Position numbers and translations under genes: made by a program
Notes under the pieces: generated by a model
The model's database searches: none
What the model was told of the DNA's origin: nothing
The model's input: the letters and a program-made list of their open reading frames with translations, nothing else
Source: Symbiodinium natans
Taxonomy: Eukaryota > Sar > Dinophyceae > Suessiales > Symbiodiniaceae
Direction of reading: 5' to 3'
Length of the DNA stretch: 64,000 nucleotides
Assembly (NCBI GenBank): GCA_905221605.1
Contig: CAJNDS010002157.1
Span: 62,001 to 126,000 of the forward strand
Shown here: in pieces, positions 54,060-63,905 of the stretch
Numbering within the stretch: position 1 is the first letter of the stretch
Layout: each line of letters begins with the position of its first letter

Positions 54060-54770
54060 CCCTGACTTGGCAGTCTTGTGTGGAAGCATGCGGGCATTTC
54101 ATTGATTCAACCCGAAACCCTAGACCCACGAACCCATGGACTTGCCAGGGGGACCTGTCCCTATCCCCAGTTCAGGGTCTGGGTTCTGTGTTCATCGCGG
54201 CAGTCTGGGTATTTTTGGGTAGCTAGGCTGGCGACCCTCAAGGGATTAAGGCTCGTACCCCTAACCTTGTAGCCTTGAAGGTTTCCCTTAACACGCTCCT
54301 ACTATGGCCCCTGATATTCTTTAAGAGGGTCTCCCAAACCCAGGGGTACTACCTCACAGGTCCAAAGGAGTCCCATGAGAACCTGCCTCGCTCTACTCTT
54401 GCTATGGTGATTATGACTATGATTTGGGTTTAGGGTTTAATTAGGGCTTAGGGTTTAATTAGGGTTTAGGTCTCAGTTTCTCCCTGAAGGAGTACTAGTT
54501 GTTTGGTCCCTTGCTGTCCACAAATCCAGTATGGCTGTTCCTGGGCTTCTTTAACTCTAACCATACTATGCTTCAACCTGCATTACTATGCTTCTGTCTT
54601 TTGGCTGTGATTTGTGCACCGGAAGATAAACACCCTAAGCCCCAACTTTAACCCTAAACGCTAAACCCTACACCCTAAACCCTAAAAGTTTGATCATAGG
54701 CACCCCAAAGCCTATCAAACCTCAATCATAGAGTTGCTGCTATTCAAGCCTTCTGAAAAAAGACTCCTAC
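54060..54770. other. Interval without a supported gene
   Basis: 54,060-54,230 has overlapping plus frames of low conviction; 54,425-54,475 is TTTAGGG with AATTAGGG; 54,645-54,690 is CCCTAAA. Confidence 0.45.
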
Positions 54771-57510
54771 GGTTTAGGGTTTAGGGTGTTATGACCCTCT
54801 TAATCCCAGTAAGGGAAAACAGCTTCGGAAAGCTTGTCAGGGTCCTTCCTCGACTCAAACCGCCCCAAACCCTAAACCCTGAACCCTAAACCGTAAACCC
54901 TAAACCCTAAATCCTAAACCCTAAACTCTAAACCCTAACCCCCCCCTAAACTCTCAGAGACTAGGAAGTCCTTCAAGTGGACAGCCTAAAGACAGGCAGC
55001 CGACTGCACAAAACGCAAGCCCCGGGCCAGCCATTAAAACACCTCAAGCCCCTGAACCCTCAACCCCTAGGTTTAGGGTTTAGGGTTTAGGGTTTAGGGC
55101 TAGATTCCAGTGAAACCTTAAACCTCAAACCTTGAGGGATAAGAGGGCCTCGCCACGGCCCCCGGCCGCCAGCGCTGCAGAGAGTGAGGGGAGATCTGGC
55201 CCTGGCTCCTGAACTCGAGCGTGTTGGGTTCTTTAGGGGTTTAGGGTTTAGGGTTTGGGGTTTAGGGTTTAGGGTTTAGGGTTTGGGGTTTGGGGTTTGG
55301 GGTTTGGGGTTTGGGGTTTAGGGTTTAGGGTTTAGGGTTGAGGAGGCCCTGGCTCCTGAATCTTTAGCGTGTTAAGCTCTTACGGGTTTAAAGGGTTTGG
55401 GGGCTCTCGGCTTCCTTTTTGGAATCAAGGAATCAAGTAAAAGGGGGAGGTGGGCACCTTAGGGCACCTACTTCCTTGTAAGATGTATCATGCTGGTACA
55501 GGCTCTGCCCCTGTTCTCTTAGGGCTAGCCGATTTGTAGTAGGGAGTCTGGTAGCCTGTACCTCTAGAGAACCCTGAAAGGGAGCGTAAGGGTGTGATGG
55601 CGTCGTCTAAGAGTTGAGGGTTTGAAGGGCAAACCCTAAGCCCTATAAACCCGAAGCCCTAACTACACCCCAAACCCTAAACCTAGCAGCTTAGGGGTTT
55701 GACAGGACTTACGTAGGCTTTTTGTCTGCAGACTGGTTTGGGCTTTCAGTATTTAGGGTTTGAGGTTGATGGCCTTCCACCGTTAAGGTTCCCCTGGAAG
55801 TCCAGGGGCTACGGCTAACCCCGAAACCCAAGGGCGTGGGATGTAGGATTTGGGTTTCGTGGTTCAAGGGTTTAGGGTTCAGGGTTTAGCGGCTCGGGTT
55901 TGGGCTCTATAAGGGTTACAGGCTGTATAGGGCTTAGGGGGCTTGGGGGCCTCAGCGCCCGTGTCGGTTTTCTGGGGAGGTGAAGTGGTGTGAGAGCGGG
56001 GGGATGGATAGCTGCTTGAGCCCTGAACGCCTCTACCCCAAACCCTAGATAGACCCTAAACCCTAAACCCTAAACCGTAAACCCTGAACCCCAAGCTCTA
56101 TACACCCTGCACCCCAAGCACCGAGCCTGGAGTACCTCGGCTGGGCTGTAGGTAACGACCTCAGGCTTTCTGGGCTTTTTGGGTTTGTTGGGGCGCCAGC
56201 CTTTTTGCAAAACCAACCCTACGATTTCGGGTTTAGGGTTTAGGGTTTACGGCAACCCATGAGCCCTAAACCCTAAACCCAGAAACCCATGCCACTGTTG
56301 TAGGTTGCCGAAGAACGGAACCGTGAAAAAAGGCAGTAGGTCGGCCACACAAACAATGAACTGAGGATTCTTAGGGCAAACTCCAAACTCCCCTTTGTTG
56401 CATCCAGGCCCCAAACCCCTAAAACCCTAACCCCTTCGAATTTCCTACTCCTAAACCCTGATCCCCCTACTAACCCCCTAAGACACTGCACCCCTACCAA
56501 ACCCCCAACCAAAACACCAGGGGGGTTAGGGCTTCAGGTTTGGCCGGTGGCGTTTGGGGTTTAGGGCTTGGGGTACCCTAAACCCTAAACCCTAAACCCT
56601 AAGCCCTTTTGCACCCCAAACCCCAAACCTTTTTGCATCTGGCCTCGCTGAGGTCTGCATCTTTTGAACCCCAAACCTCAAAATCCCCAAACCCTAAATA
56701 ACCCAAAACCCTACACCAGCCTAAGCCCTAAACCCCAAATAACCCTGAGCCTAAACAACCTTCAACCCCTAAAAACCGCGGCTTCATGCGACCCAGCACC
56801 TTTGGTCCAAGTGGCGCCGTATGTGGCACCTGGCGCCATAGGGAGCAAACTGGTGAACTCCAACCCTCCCATATCTGGTTTAGGGTTTGTAAGGGTTCCA
56901 AGGCAAGTTATATAGGGTTTGGGATTTAGGGGTTTGGGGTTTGTAGGGTTTAGGGCTCTAGTGGTTTTGCTGGGTTTTAGAGTTTTGGGTTTTCTGGGCT
57001 TAGGCTGCATATCTGGGTTTAGGATCTCCTCTCGGCTCGGAAGCTCCAGTCGTGCTGGGTTCCGAAGCCCCCCTTGATAGCCCCTAAGCCCCAAGCCTCA
57101 AAGCCTGAACCCGATGATAATACGGGCCCTCTTTTTTTTTGCGGGTTGGTTACATCATAAGGGAACCTTAAACCAAAAACAAAAAGAGGCAACAGGGTAC
57201 CGCTGGGCTACCAAGCCCCTGAAGCAAGCTTCAGCTTGTTCGGAGAACCTTAACGGGCTCTCAGGGCTGCTAGGGTTCTCAGGGCTCCTTTGGCTCCTTA
57301 GGGCTCCTTAGGGTTCTCAGGGTTCTTAGGGCTCTTGGGGCTCTTAGGGTCTCTTAGAGCTCTTGGGGCTCTTGGGGTCTCCCAGAGCTCTTGGGGCTCT
57401 TAGGGTCTCAGTGTTGATTCGGGATCCTGGCCTTGGGCCTTCCGCTGCAGGCACGACGCAGCTGCCGCCACGGCTCTCTCGACGCCCGCTTCGACCCCAC
57501 ACTTCCTGGG
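54770..57510 (-). CDS. Exon series of unrecognised minus-strand gene(s)
   Basis: Islands 5' to 3': 57,412-57,510 (KCGVEAGVERAVAAAASCLQ), 57,010-57,080 (RNPARLELPSREEILNPD), 56,768-56,880 (GGLEFTSLLPMAPGATYGAT), 56,640-56,670 (KDADLSEARCKK, GT donor), 56,290-56,400 (KGEFGVCPKNPQFIVCVADL then LPFFTVPFFGNLQQW), 56,112-56,215 (NKPKKPRKPEVVTYSPAEVL), 55,965-56,040 (VEAFRAQAAIHPPALTPL), 55,145-55,225 (NTLEFRSQGQISPHSLQRW) and 54,795-54,865 (FESRKDPDKLSEAVFPYWD). All on one strand with heptamer arrays between. One or two genes; no family recognised. Confidence 0.45.
55196..55377. repeat. TTTAGGG/TTTGGGG array flanked by a 30-base direct repeat
   Basis: GGCCCTGGCTCCTGAA(C/T) plus GCGTGTT occurs at 55,198-55,228 and again at 55,348-55,378, on either side of the array at 55,235-55,340. 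Confidence 0.85.
57150..57212. mobile_element. CATAAGGGAACC..GGGCTACCAAG repeat
   Basis: Shares CATAAGGGAACC, AACCAAAAA, and AGGGTACCGCTGGGCTACC with 58,708-58,770. Confidence 0.65.
57255..57412. repeat. GGGCTCTTA minisatellite
   Basis: Tandem 9-10 base units GGGCTCCTTA, GGGTTCTCA, GGGCTCTTGG, about 15 copies with changes. Confidence 0.9.
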
Positions 57511-57689
57511 GACGTCTTAAGGGGCTTTCCGAAACAAAAGGGTACCCTTTTAGGGAGATCCTTAAAAAGGATTCTATAGTATTTAGGGGTAAGGGGAGCA
57601 TCAACAGGTTTCGGGTTTAAGGTTCTTTAGGGTGTAGCGTTTAGCACAGAAAGGCTCCGGGTTTAGGGTTTATAGGGTCTAGTCACAAG

Positions 57690-58670
57690 GTTTCGGGTCG
57701 TATTGATGAGCTGTGGCAAGTGCTTCTGGTTGAGAAATGGCATGCTCGCACTCAGGAAAGCCAGGAGACAGAGATAACGTGTAATATGTAGAAGCGTGTT
57801 TAGCTAGAACTTGGTGATTTGGTCAGTCTCTGATACAAGTATGTACGGACTCTTATGGGTAATCTTTGCAATCTTTTGTGTTGGTTCTTGGATATGGTTC
57901 GTCAAGCTAGCGTCCCACCGCCTGAACAGAATTGCTGGCGCCTGAGTCCCAGGGTTTAGGGTTTCAAGGTTTAGGGTTCAGGGTTGAATGTGAATGTGCA
58001 CCTTGCTGGTTTTTCAATGAGAATAAGGCTTTGCGGGGGTATTCGGGGTTCAACGAATTTGTGAAGGGCCCGCAAGCTCATAATGCTCCTTCCCTACCCA
58101 GTGTGTTGATTCTAAAACTGCAGAGCCCGAAACCGATAGGTGCCACTGCTGCCACGCAACTTCGCTCCAGAGCAATCCACCACGAAGAGGACCATGGGAG
58201 ATCCTGCAGCGCCAGCAAGCCAAGCTAGTGTTTAAACCCCCTAAACCCTAAAGCCTAAACCCTAAACCCTAAACCTTAAACCCCAAACCCTAAACCCTAA
58301 GCCCTAAGCCCTAAACCCTAAACCCTAAACCCGAGCCCTAAACCCTAAACCCAAGCCCCAAACCCTTAAACCCTAGACCTTGATTAAACCCTAAACACAC
58401 TCTCACAAGTTCGTGTCTATAGGGTTCAAGCGGCACATGGCCCCTCGGATGCCGACCTGAATGCAACAAACCGATCCGAGACCACTTCGTGGACATTAGG
58501 GTTTAGGGTTTAGGGTTTAGGGCTTAGGGCTTAGGGTTCTGGTCTGGAAAAGTATGCACCAACGAGGGTGCGGCTCAAGTGATGTTTATGGGTATGTAAT
58601 GTTCACCTTCAATAAGTTCATCCCCGGCCTTCCGACATTTGCAGAAGCGCTGCGGCGAAGCGGGCCAAGC
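57690..58670 (+). CDS. Plus-strand gene, exon series, unknown function
   Basis: 57,695-57,779 (GRIDELWQVLLVEKWHARTQ), 57,895-57,950 (VRQASVPPPEQNCWRLSP), 58,140-58,228 (GATAATQLRSRAIHHEEDHG), 58,420-58,495 (VQAAHGPSDADLNATNRSET) and 58,560-58,670 (SSDVYGYVMFTFNKFIPGLP then TFAEALRR). The minus strand has stops through the first island. Convergent with the minus-strand gene at 59,008. Exon joins not tested. Confidence 0.45.
58240..58395. repeat. CCCTAAA array with variants
   Basis: Intronic to the plus-strand gene above. Confidence 0.9.
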
Positions 58671-59007
58671 TAACCTGGAAGCTCAGAAACCATATTGTGA
58701 TGAGGGCGGCTATTTCATAAGGGAACCCAGAACCAAAAAAAACAGGGTAAAGGGTACCACTGGGCTACCAAGAAGATGTGTCCAATCCTACGCTTCGGGC
58801 ATCTTAGAAGATATGTAGTATACCTCCTCTACTTGCCTCTATTCCACTTGTCTATTCTTTCGTCAGAAGGTTATGTAAAACCTAAACCCTAAACCCCTTT
58901 TCCCATCATTCTTACTGAAGCCCTGGTGTGGTGAGGCATGTCTAGACCGAAGAAACATGTAGGGTGTAGGGATTAGGGACCCACAGCCCAGCGAAAGCCA
59001 TCCTCGA

Positions 59008-62000
59008 ACTTCATCTTTTTTTTGCCTCCCGCTTAGCTGACCTCTCGGACACTCTGCAGGGGAATGTCTGAATCTGCTGTATGCGTTCGCCTTCGGCTAC
59101 CTTGAAACCACCACATGTCACTGAAAAGACCTTCGAGTCCCCCAGCTGGTATGTCAAGAAAGCAAGCTTCATCTTAGGCGTTAGGGTTTAGGTAGCTTTA
59201 GTCATCGGTGCAGCTCTTGTTTGGGCGTTCTCTCACATCTCAGCGCGTCTCTGCAGGGGCAGGACCGGTTCTGACTAGTTCTTGGCAGGGATTGAGAGGG
59301 GAAGGCACCTGATGCCCTCCTTAAACAGGCTTTTGAGGAAAACATAGGGCATCGAACTGACTACCAGGAAGCAACAAGGGTTACTTGCTCCAATGGACTG
59401 CAGGATACTGCGGCGCGAAACCCGAAGCCCTCTCTTGCATTTCTGCATCTAAACCCTAATGAGATTTCGGTCAATCGGCGACGGGTGTTCTTCAAATTTT
59501 GGTCAATCGGCGACTGTTGTTCAAATTTCGGTCAATCGGCGACCGGTGTTGTTCAAATTTCGGGCAGTGGTTCAAATTTCGGACAATCTGTCAGTGCCTA
59601 GGGGGTTCAGGGCCTTGGGGTTCAGGGCTTAGGGTTCTGGGCTTAGGGTTCTGGGCTTCGTGTTCAGGGTTCAGGGCCTAGTGTTTGGGGATGCTGAACC
59701 TTAAGCCCTAAAACGCAAACCCTTTAAGGCCAAGCAACTGGGTGTAGGGCTGTAGAGTTAGAAGTGGTTGCAACCTATTTAACGGTACGAATAACCTAAT
59801 TCTTTTGCCATGAACCTGCAGCCTATACCCCCAAAAGACGGGTGTCCCATCCAGGGTTGAGGGTTTAGCCCAACAACCTCGCGACCACCCTCCGCCGTGG
59901 CTTTCCCCAGCGCCAGCAGCAGCCGCGCATTCCGTGCCTGAGCGCAGCAGCAGTCTAATGCAGTCGGAGATCGTGACGTCCGAAAGCTTAGAGGGGTTTA
60001 GGGTTTAGGGTTTGGGGTTTGGGGTTTAGGGTTTGGGGTTCAGGGTTTAGGCGTTTAGGGTTTAGGCGTTTAGGGTTGTAGGGCTGAGAGTTAACTAGTG
60101 GAGTTTCGGAAGTAAAGGGCGCACCGGGGCGCAGAGGCTTTCGCAACAGAAGGCACGCAAGACCCCTAAGCCCCAAAAGCCCCAAACCTTGAACCCTATA
60201 CAACCCGTGATCCCTCTAAACCCGTTTTTTTTTAACCCTAAACCCCAAAACTCCCATAAGCCCGAAACCCCTACAAAACCCCTCAGTCCATGCAGCTTCC
60301 TCTTAGCTGTCCAGTATCTAGGGGTTTTAAAGGTTAACCTTTGGGATTATAAGGGGAATATATTAACCCAAAAAGGTTAAAGTACCTACTCTACTACTAA
60401 GTCCTGGTTTCTCTGCCACGCGAGGTGCTGGGGTCATCTCCCACCCAAGCTGCACCATCTCCTTCCGCAGCAGCGAGTGAGTTTTAGTGCTTAGGCTTGG
60501 GAAGTGAAGGGTTTTTAGGGTTTTTCTGTAGGGTTTATGGAAGTTGTATAGGGTTTGTGTTCAGAGTTTTGTGGGGTTTTGCCGGGTTTTGGGCGGGGTT
60601 TGGGGGGGGGTTTGTCTTTTGCCTTTGCTGCGAGTTGAGGTTTTGTCAGGTTTGGTGGGGGGGTTGTTTAGGGTGTTTGGAAGGGGCTTAGGGCTTAGGG
60701 CTTAGGGCTTAGGGTTTAGGGTTTAGGGTTTAGGGCTACTGGTCTCCCGGACCAGGCCAGCAGCGCGACGGAGGGAGGCTTGTGCCTGACCGGCAGGAAG
60801 CTTCTGCAGCCGGCGGGCTTGTTTAGGGTTTAGGGTTTAGGGTTTAGGGTTTAGGGTTTAGGGTTTAGGGTTTAGGGTTTAGGGTTTAGGGTTTAGGGTT
60901 TAGGGTTGGGATGTTACCCCTTATACTAACAGTCCTTAATGGGGATTATGAGGGGGGGGGGTGTTACCATAATCCCGAATAAGGGCTGGTAGGATAAAGG
61001 GGAACATCCAAAATTGTAGGGTTTAGGGGGGGAGGCTTGCATGAGCAACCCCCAAAGCGAAAGCCCTAGAAACCCTGCGGCTGAAAGCCTAAACCCTAAA
61101 CTTGGGATGTTCCCCCTTATACTAGCTGTCCTTACTAAGGATCATAATAGGGGGGGGGGGTACTATAATCCCTATGAAGGACCGGGGAACATCCCAACCC
61201 TAAACTTTTTAATCCTAGCCCTAAGCCCTAAACACTTTGAGAACCCGGGCTCTCTACAGCGCCACCCGATAAACCCTAAACCCTAAACCCTAAACCCTAA
61301 ACCCTAAACCCTAAACCCTAAACCCTAAACCCTAAACCCTAAACCCTAAAGCTTCCAGCACGCCAGGGTCTTAGGCGAATCCAGTGATGGACCCACCTCC
61401 GCTGCTGGCAGTTGGGTCGCCGGATCTTTGAAGCCTCAGTTAGGGTTTAGGGTTTAGGGTTTAGGGTTTAGGGTTTAGGGTTTAGGGTTTAGGGTTTAGG
61501 GTTTAGGGTTTAGGGTTCAGGGTTCAGGGTTTAGCCTGGAGCCCCTGAAACCCTATAAGCCCCAAACCCCAAAAACCCAAAAACCCAAAACCCTGAACCC
61601 TAAATCCGTTTTCCGGGTTTGGGGTTTTAAGGTTTTGTCACCCGCCTGGCTGACCCCAGGGGGTTCCTACAGGGTTCAGGGTTTTGGGATTTAGGATTTG
61701 GATTTAGGGTTTAATTAGGGTTTCACGCGCAGTTAGAAGTAGGGTTGTAGTTGTAGGGTTTAGGGTTAGGAAGGGGTATGACACTTGATAGCTACAGATG
61801 GCTACCCTACTGATAGCCCACAAAAAGACTTTGCAAGAACCTCCGGCGAAGATATTCTTACGGTTCGGGTTTAGGGATGTTTAGGGGTTGAAGGGCAAGG
61901 GTCTAGGGTGTTGCTAAACCCTAAACTCTAAACCCTAGGGTTCAGGGCTTTGGGTTTTTGGGGCCACATTGTTGGGCACAATCCGGCCATGTCCAGGATT

Positions 62001-62088
62001 TGGATTTAGGGTTCCCATCTGGAAGAGACTGACGATGAGGCAGCCCGTTTAACAGCTCGCCCTCAAAAAGCGCATGAACCCCCTAACC

Positions 62089-62119
<31 letters not shown>

Positions 62120-62660
62120 AAAAAAGGAAATGAAAAGTAACAAAAACAACAACCTCCGATGTCAACTTGCAAGCTGCTGCTTTTCCTCTCCACTCCACCG
62201 CGCGCGCGCAAAGGAAACGGCTGACAACTGCAGAGCCCCGGAGCTGGATGCACGATGGATGCCGTGCACAAAGGGTTTAGGGTTTAGGCTTTAGGGTAGA
62301 CACTGCAATTTGCCAGCTCCAAGTAACCCTAAACCCTTGATTGGCCCGGTCAAGGCTTCTACGATGGACCCTGACATCCATGAGAAATACGGACCCAACC
62401 TTTACACCCGAAATCCTAAACCAGCATGGAACCTCCCGGCAAGAGAGAAGGGTTTAGGGTTTAGGGTTTAGGGTTTAGTGCTGTGGGTTTAGGGTTTAGG
62501 GTTTAGGGTTTAGGGCTACCCCAGCCATCTTGCCCAAAATACCTGCCTCCGTCATGCAAGCCCTGAACACCTTCCGATGATCTTGCAGAGCTGTTGTGGG
62601 GCCTACATGGAGTTGAGTTCTGCACACATCCCGCATGAAGACCCTAGGCACAGCGCCTAC
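59008..62660 (-). CDS. Minus-strand gene(s), exon series with clear 3' end
   Basis: 5' to 3': 62,521-62,640 (FMRDVCRTQLHVGPTTALQD), 62,160-62,272 (VHGIHRASSSGALQLSAVSF), 62,020-62,085 (HALFEGELLNGLPHRQSLPD), 61,770-61,865 (RKNIFAGGSCKVFLWAISRV), 61,365-61,440 (IRRPNCQQRRWVHHWIRL), 60,740-60,820 (RRLQKLPAGQAQASLRRAAG), 60,405-60,480 (HSLLRKEMVQLGWEMTPAPR), 59,880-59,945 (RNARLLLALGKATAEGGREV), 59,750-59,860 (GTPVFWGYRLQVHGKRIRLF), 59,275-59,448 (open from MQKCKRGLRVSRRSILQ to TAG) and 59,008-59,165 (KLAFLTYQLGDSKVFSVTCG to TGA). One long gene or two. A CTTAG element lies directly against the HSLLRKEM exon. Not recognised. Confidence 0.5.
59458..59592. repeat. Minisatellite, about 33-bp unit, 4 copies
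   Basis: TTTCGGTCAATCGGCGAC then GGTGTTGTTCAAA, repeated with length changes; the last copies are truncated (TTTCGGACAATCTG). Confidence 0.9.
60302..60401. mobile_element. 100-bp CTTAG...CTAAG element, target TCCT
   Basis: Third copy, nearly identical to those at 52,352 and 52,979. Flanked by TCCT at 60,298-60,301 and 60,402-60,405. On the minus strand it begins one base after the open frame ..RVAEKPG. Confidence 0.95.
60821..60905. repeat. TTTAGGG array, 12 units
   Basis: Perfect; runs directly into the element at 60,906. Confidence 0.97.
60906..61012. mobile_element. GGGATGTTCC inverted-repeat element
   Basis: Left TTGGGATGTTACCCCTTAT, right AAGGGGAACATCCAAA; central G10 run. Inserted at the end of a telomeric array. 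Confidence 0.88.
61102..61198. mobile_element. GGGATGTTCC inverted-repeat element
   Basis: Left CTTGGGATGTTCCCCCTTAT, right GGGGAACATCCCAA; central G10 run. Flanked by CCCTAAAC on both sides, which may be a target duplication or the local repeat. Confidence 0.9.
61270..61535. repeat. Opposed telomere arrays, 11 and 13 units
   Basis: CCCTAAA at 61,270-61,350 and TTTAGGG at 61,441-61,535, bracketing a 90-base island with a candidate exon. Confidence 0.97.
62089..62128. repeat. Poly-C then poly-A tract
   Basis: About 21 C then about 17 A. Confidence 0.97.
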
Positions 62661-62715
62661 AAATCACGAACTAACACGGCTAACGGCTCCACCAAGAAGG
62701 CCCGAAGAACTTAAT

Positions 62716-62822
62716 CCCTAAACCCTAAACCCTAAACCCCAAACCCTAAACCCTAAACCCTAAACCCCAAACCCTAAACCCCAAACCCTAAACCCTAAAC
62801 CCTAAACCCCAAACCCTAAACA
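62716..62822. repeat. CCCTAAA/CCCCAAA array
   Basis: 15 units with both variants interleaved. Confidence 0.97.
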
Positions 62823-62975
62823 CCCTGAGCAAGAAGTGCACTCCGAACTCAGGGCTCAGATGAATTGTGCGGCATCAGCGCCCTTTTCCTCACCATTGAC
62901 ACGTACCTCACCATGGACTCCGGCGGGGGGAGTTCTACCCTGCAAAATCAGCAAGCCCATAAAAACACCTTAGAA
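62823..62975 (-). other. Weak exon candidate
   Basis: Minus strand reads VELPPPESMVRYVSMVRKRA; the plus strand is also open. No firm call. Confidence 0.25.
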
Positions 62976-62982
62976 GCTCAAG

Positions 62983-63082
62983 CTTGGGATGTTCCCCCTT
63001 GTACTAACAGTCCTTAATCGGGAATATAATACCCCCACATAATCTCTACTAAGGAGTGTTCGTAGAAGGGGGAACATCCCAA
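62983..63082. mobile_element. GGGATGTTCC inverted-repeat element with 7-bp target duplication
   Basis: Left CTTGGGATGTTCCCCCTTG, right AGGGGGAACATCCCAA. GCTCAAG lies on both sides (62,976-62,982 and 63,083-63,089) in otherwise non-repetitive DNA. Confidence 0.92.
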
Positions 63083-63089
63083 GCTCAAG

Positions 63090-63555
63090 CGCTTGAAGGC
63101 CTCTAAAGGCCCCTCATGGACCACGGGCGGACTTGTAGAGTTTTCAGGGGGCGGGATTTTGGAGACAAACACTTCAGCAGGGCAATTTGGGCTTATAGGC
63201 CCCTGAACCCTCTCTCTCTTCCTCTCTCTCTCTCTCTCTCCCGAAACCTCTAGAGTCTAAACCTGGGTTGCACAACCTACTTGCTGAGTACCCTGGGCCA
63301 AAAAAAGTTAACCGTTCAGTTCGGGTAGGATGAATCCTTTCAGTTCGGTGCTGGTGGCCCCTAGCCCTAAACCCTAAATCCTACAACCCTACACCACCCT
63401 AAACAACCCTAAACCCTAAACCCTAAACTCTGAGCCCTAAACCCAAAACCCTAAACCCCAAACTCCTAACCCTGAAGCCGCAAGCGCCTGGCGTGGCCCC
63501 GGCTCCGTGCCCGCTCGGGAAACGAGCTCAAGAAGAAGCCTCAGAGGTGAACTGA
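63090..63555. other. Interval without a supported gene
   Basis: (CT)n at 63,210-63,240, CCCTAAA at 63,360-63,470, and a minus-strand open stretch at 63,475-63,555 (PLRLLLELVSRAGTEPGP) that could be an exon. Confidence 0.4.
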
Positions 63556-63556
63556 A

Positions 63557-63905
63557 GGGTTTAGGGTTTAGGGTTTAGGGTTTAGGGTTTGGGGTTTGGG
63601 GTTTGGGGTTTGGGGTTTGGGGTTTGGGGTTTGGGGTTTGGGGTTTGGGGTTTGGGGTTTGGGGTTTGGGGTTTGGGGGTTTTTTTGACCGGATCTTTGA
63701 AGCCTCAGTTAGGTTAGGGGAGGGGTTTTGGGGGTTAAGGGGCTTAGGGTTTTAGGGTTTTAGGGTTTAGGGTTTAGGGGTTTAGGGGTTTAGGGTGTTA
63801 GGGTTTTAGGGGTTTAGGGTTTTAGGGTTTTAGGGTTTTAGGGGTTTAGGGGATTAGGGTTTAGGGTTTGGGGGGGGGATAGGGTTTTTAGGGGGCTTAG
63901 GGGAT
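63557..63905. repeat. TTTAGGG, then 13 TTTGGGG units, then irregular GGTTTTAGG
   Basis: 63,557-63,585 is TTTAGGG, 63,585-63,677 is homogeneous TTTGGGG, and 63,735-63,905 alternates TTTAGGG, TTTTAGGG and TTTAGGGG. Confidence 0.95.
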
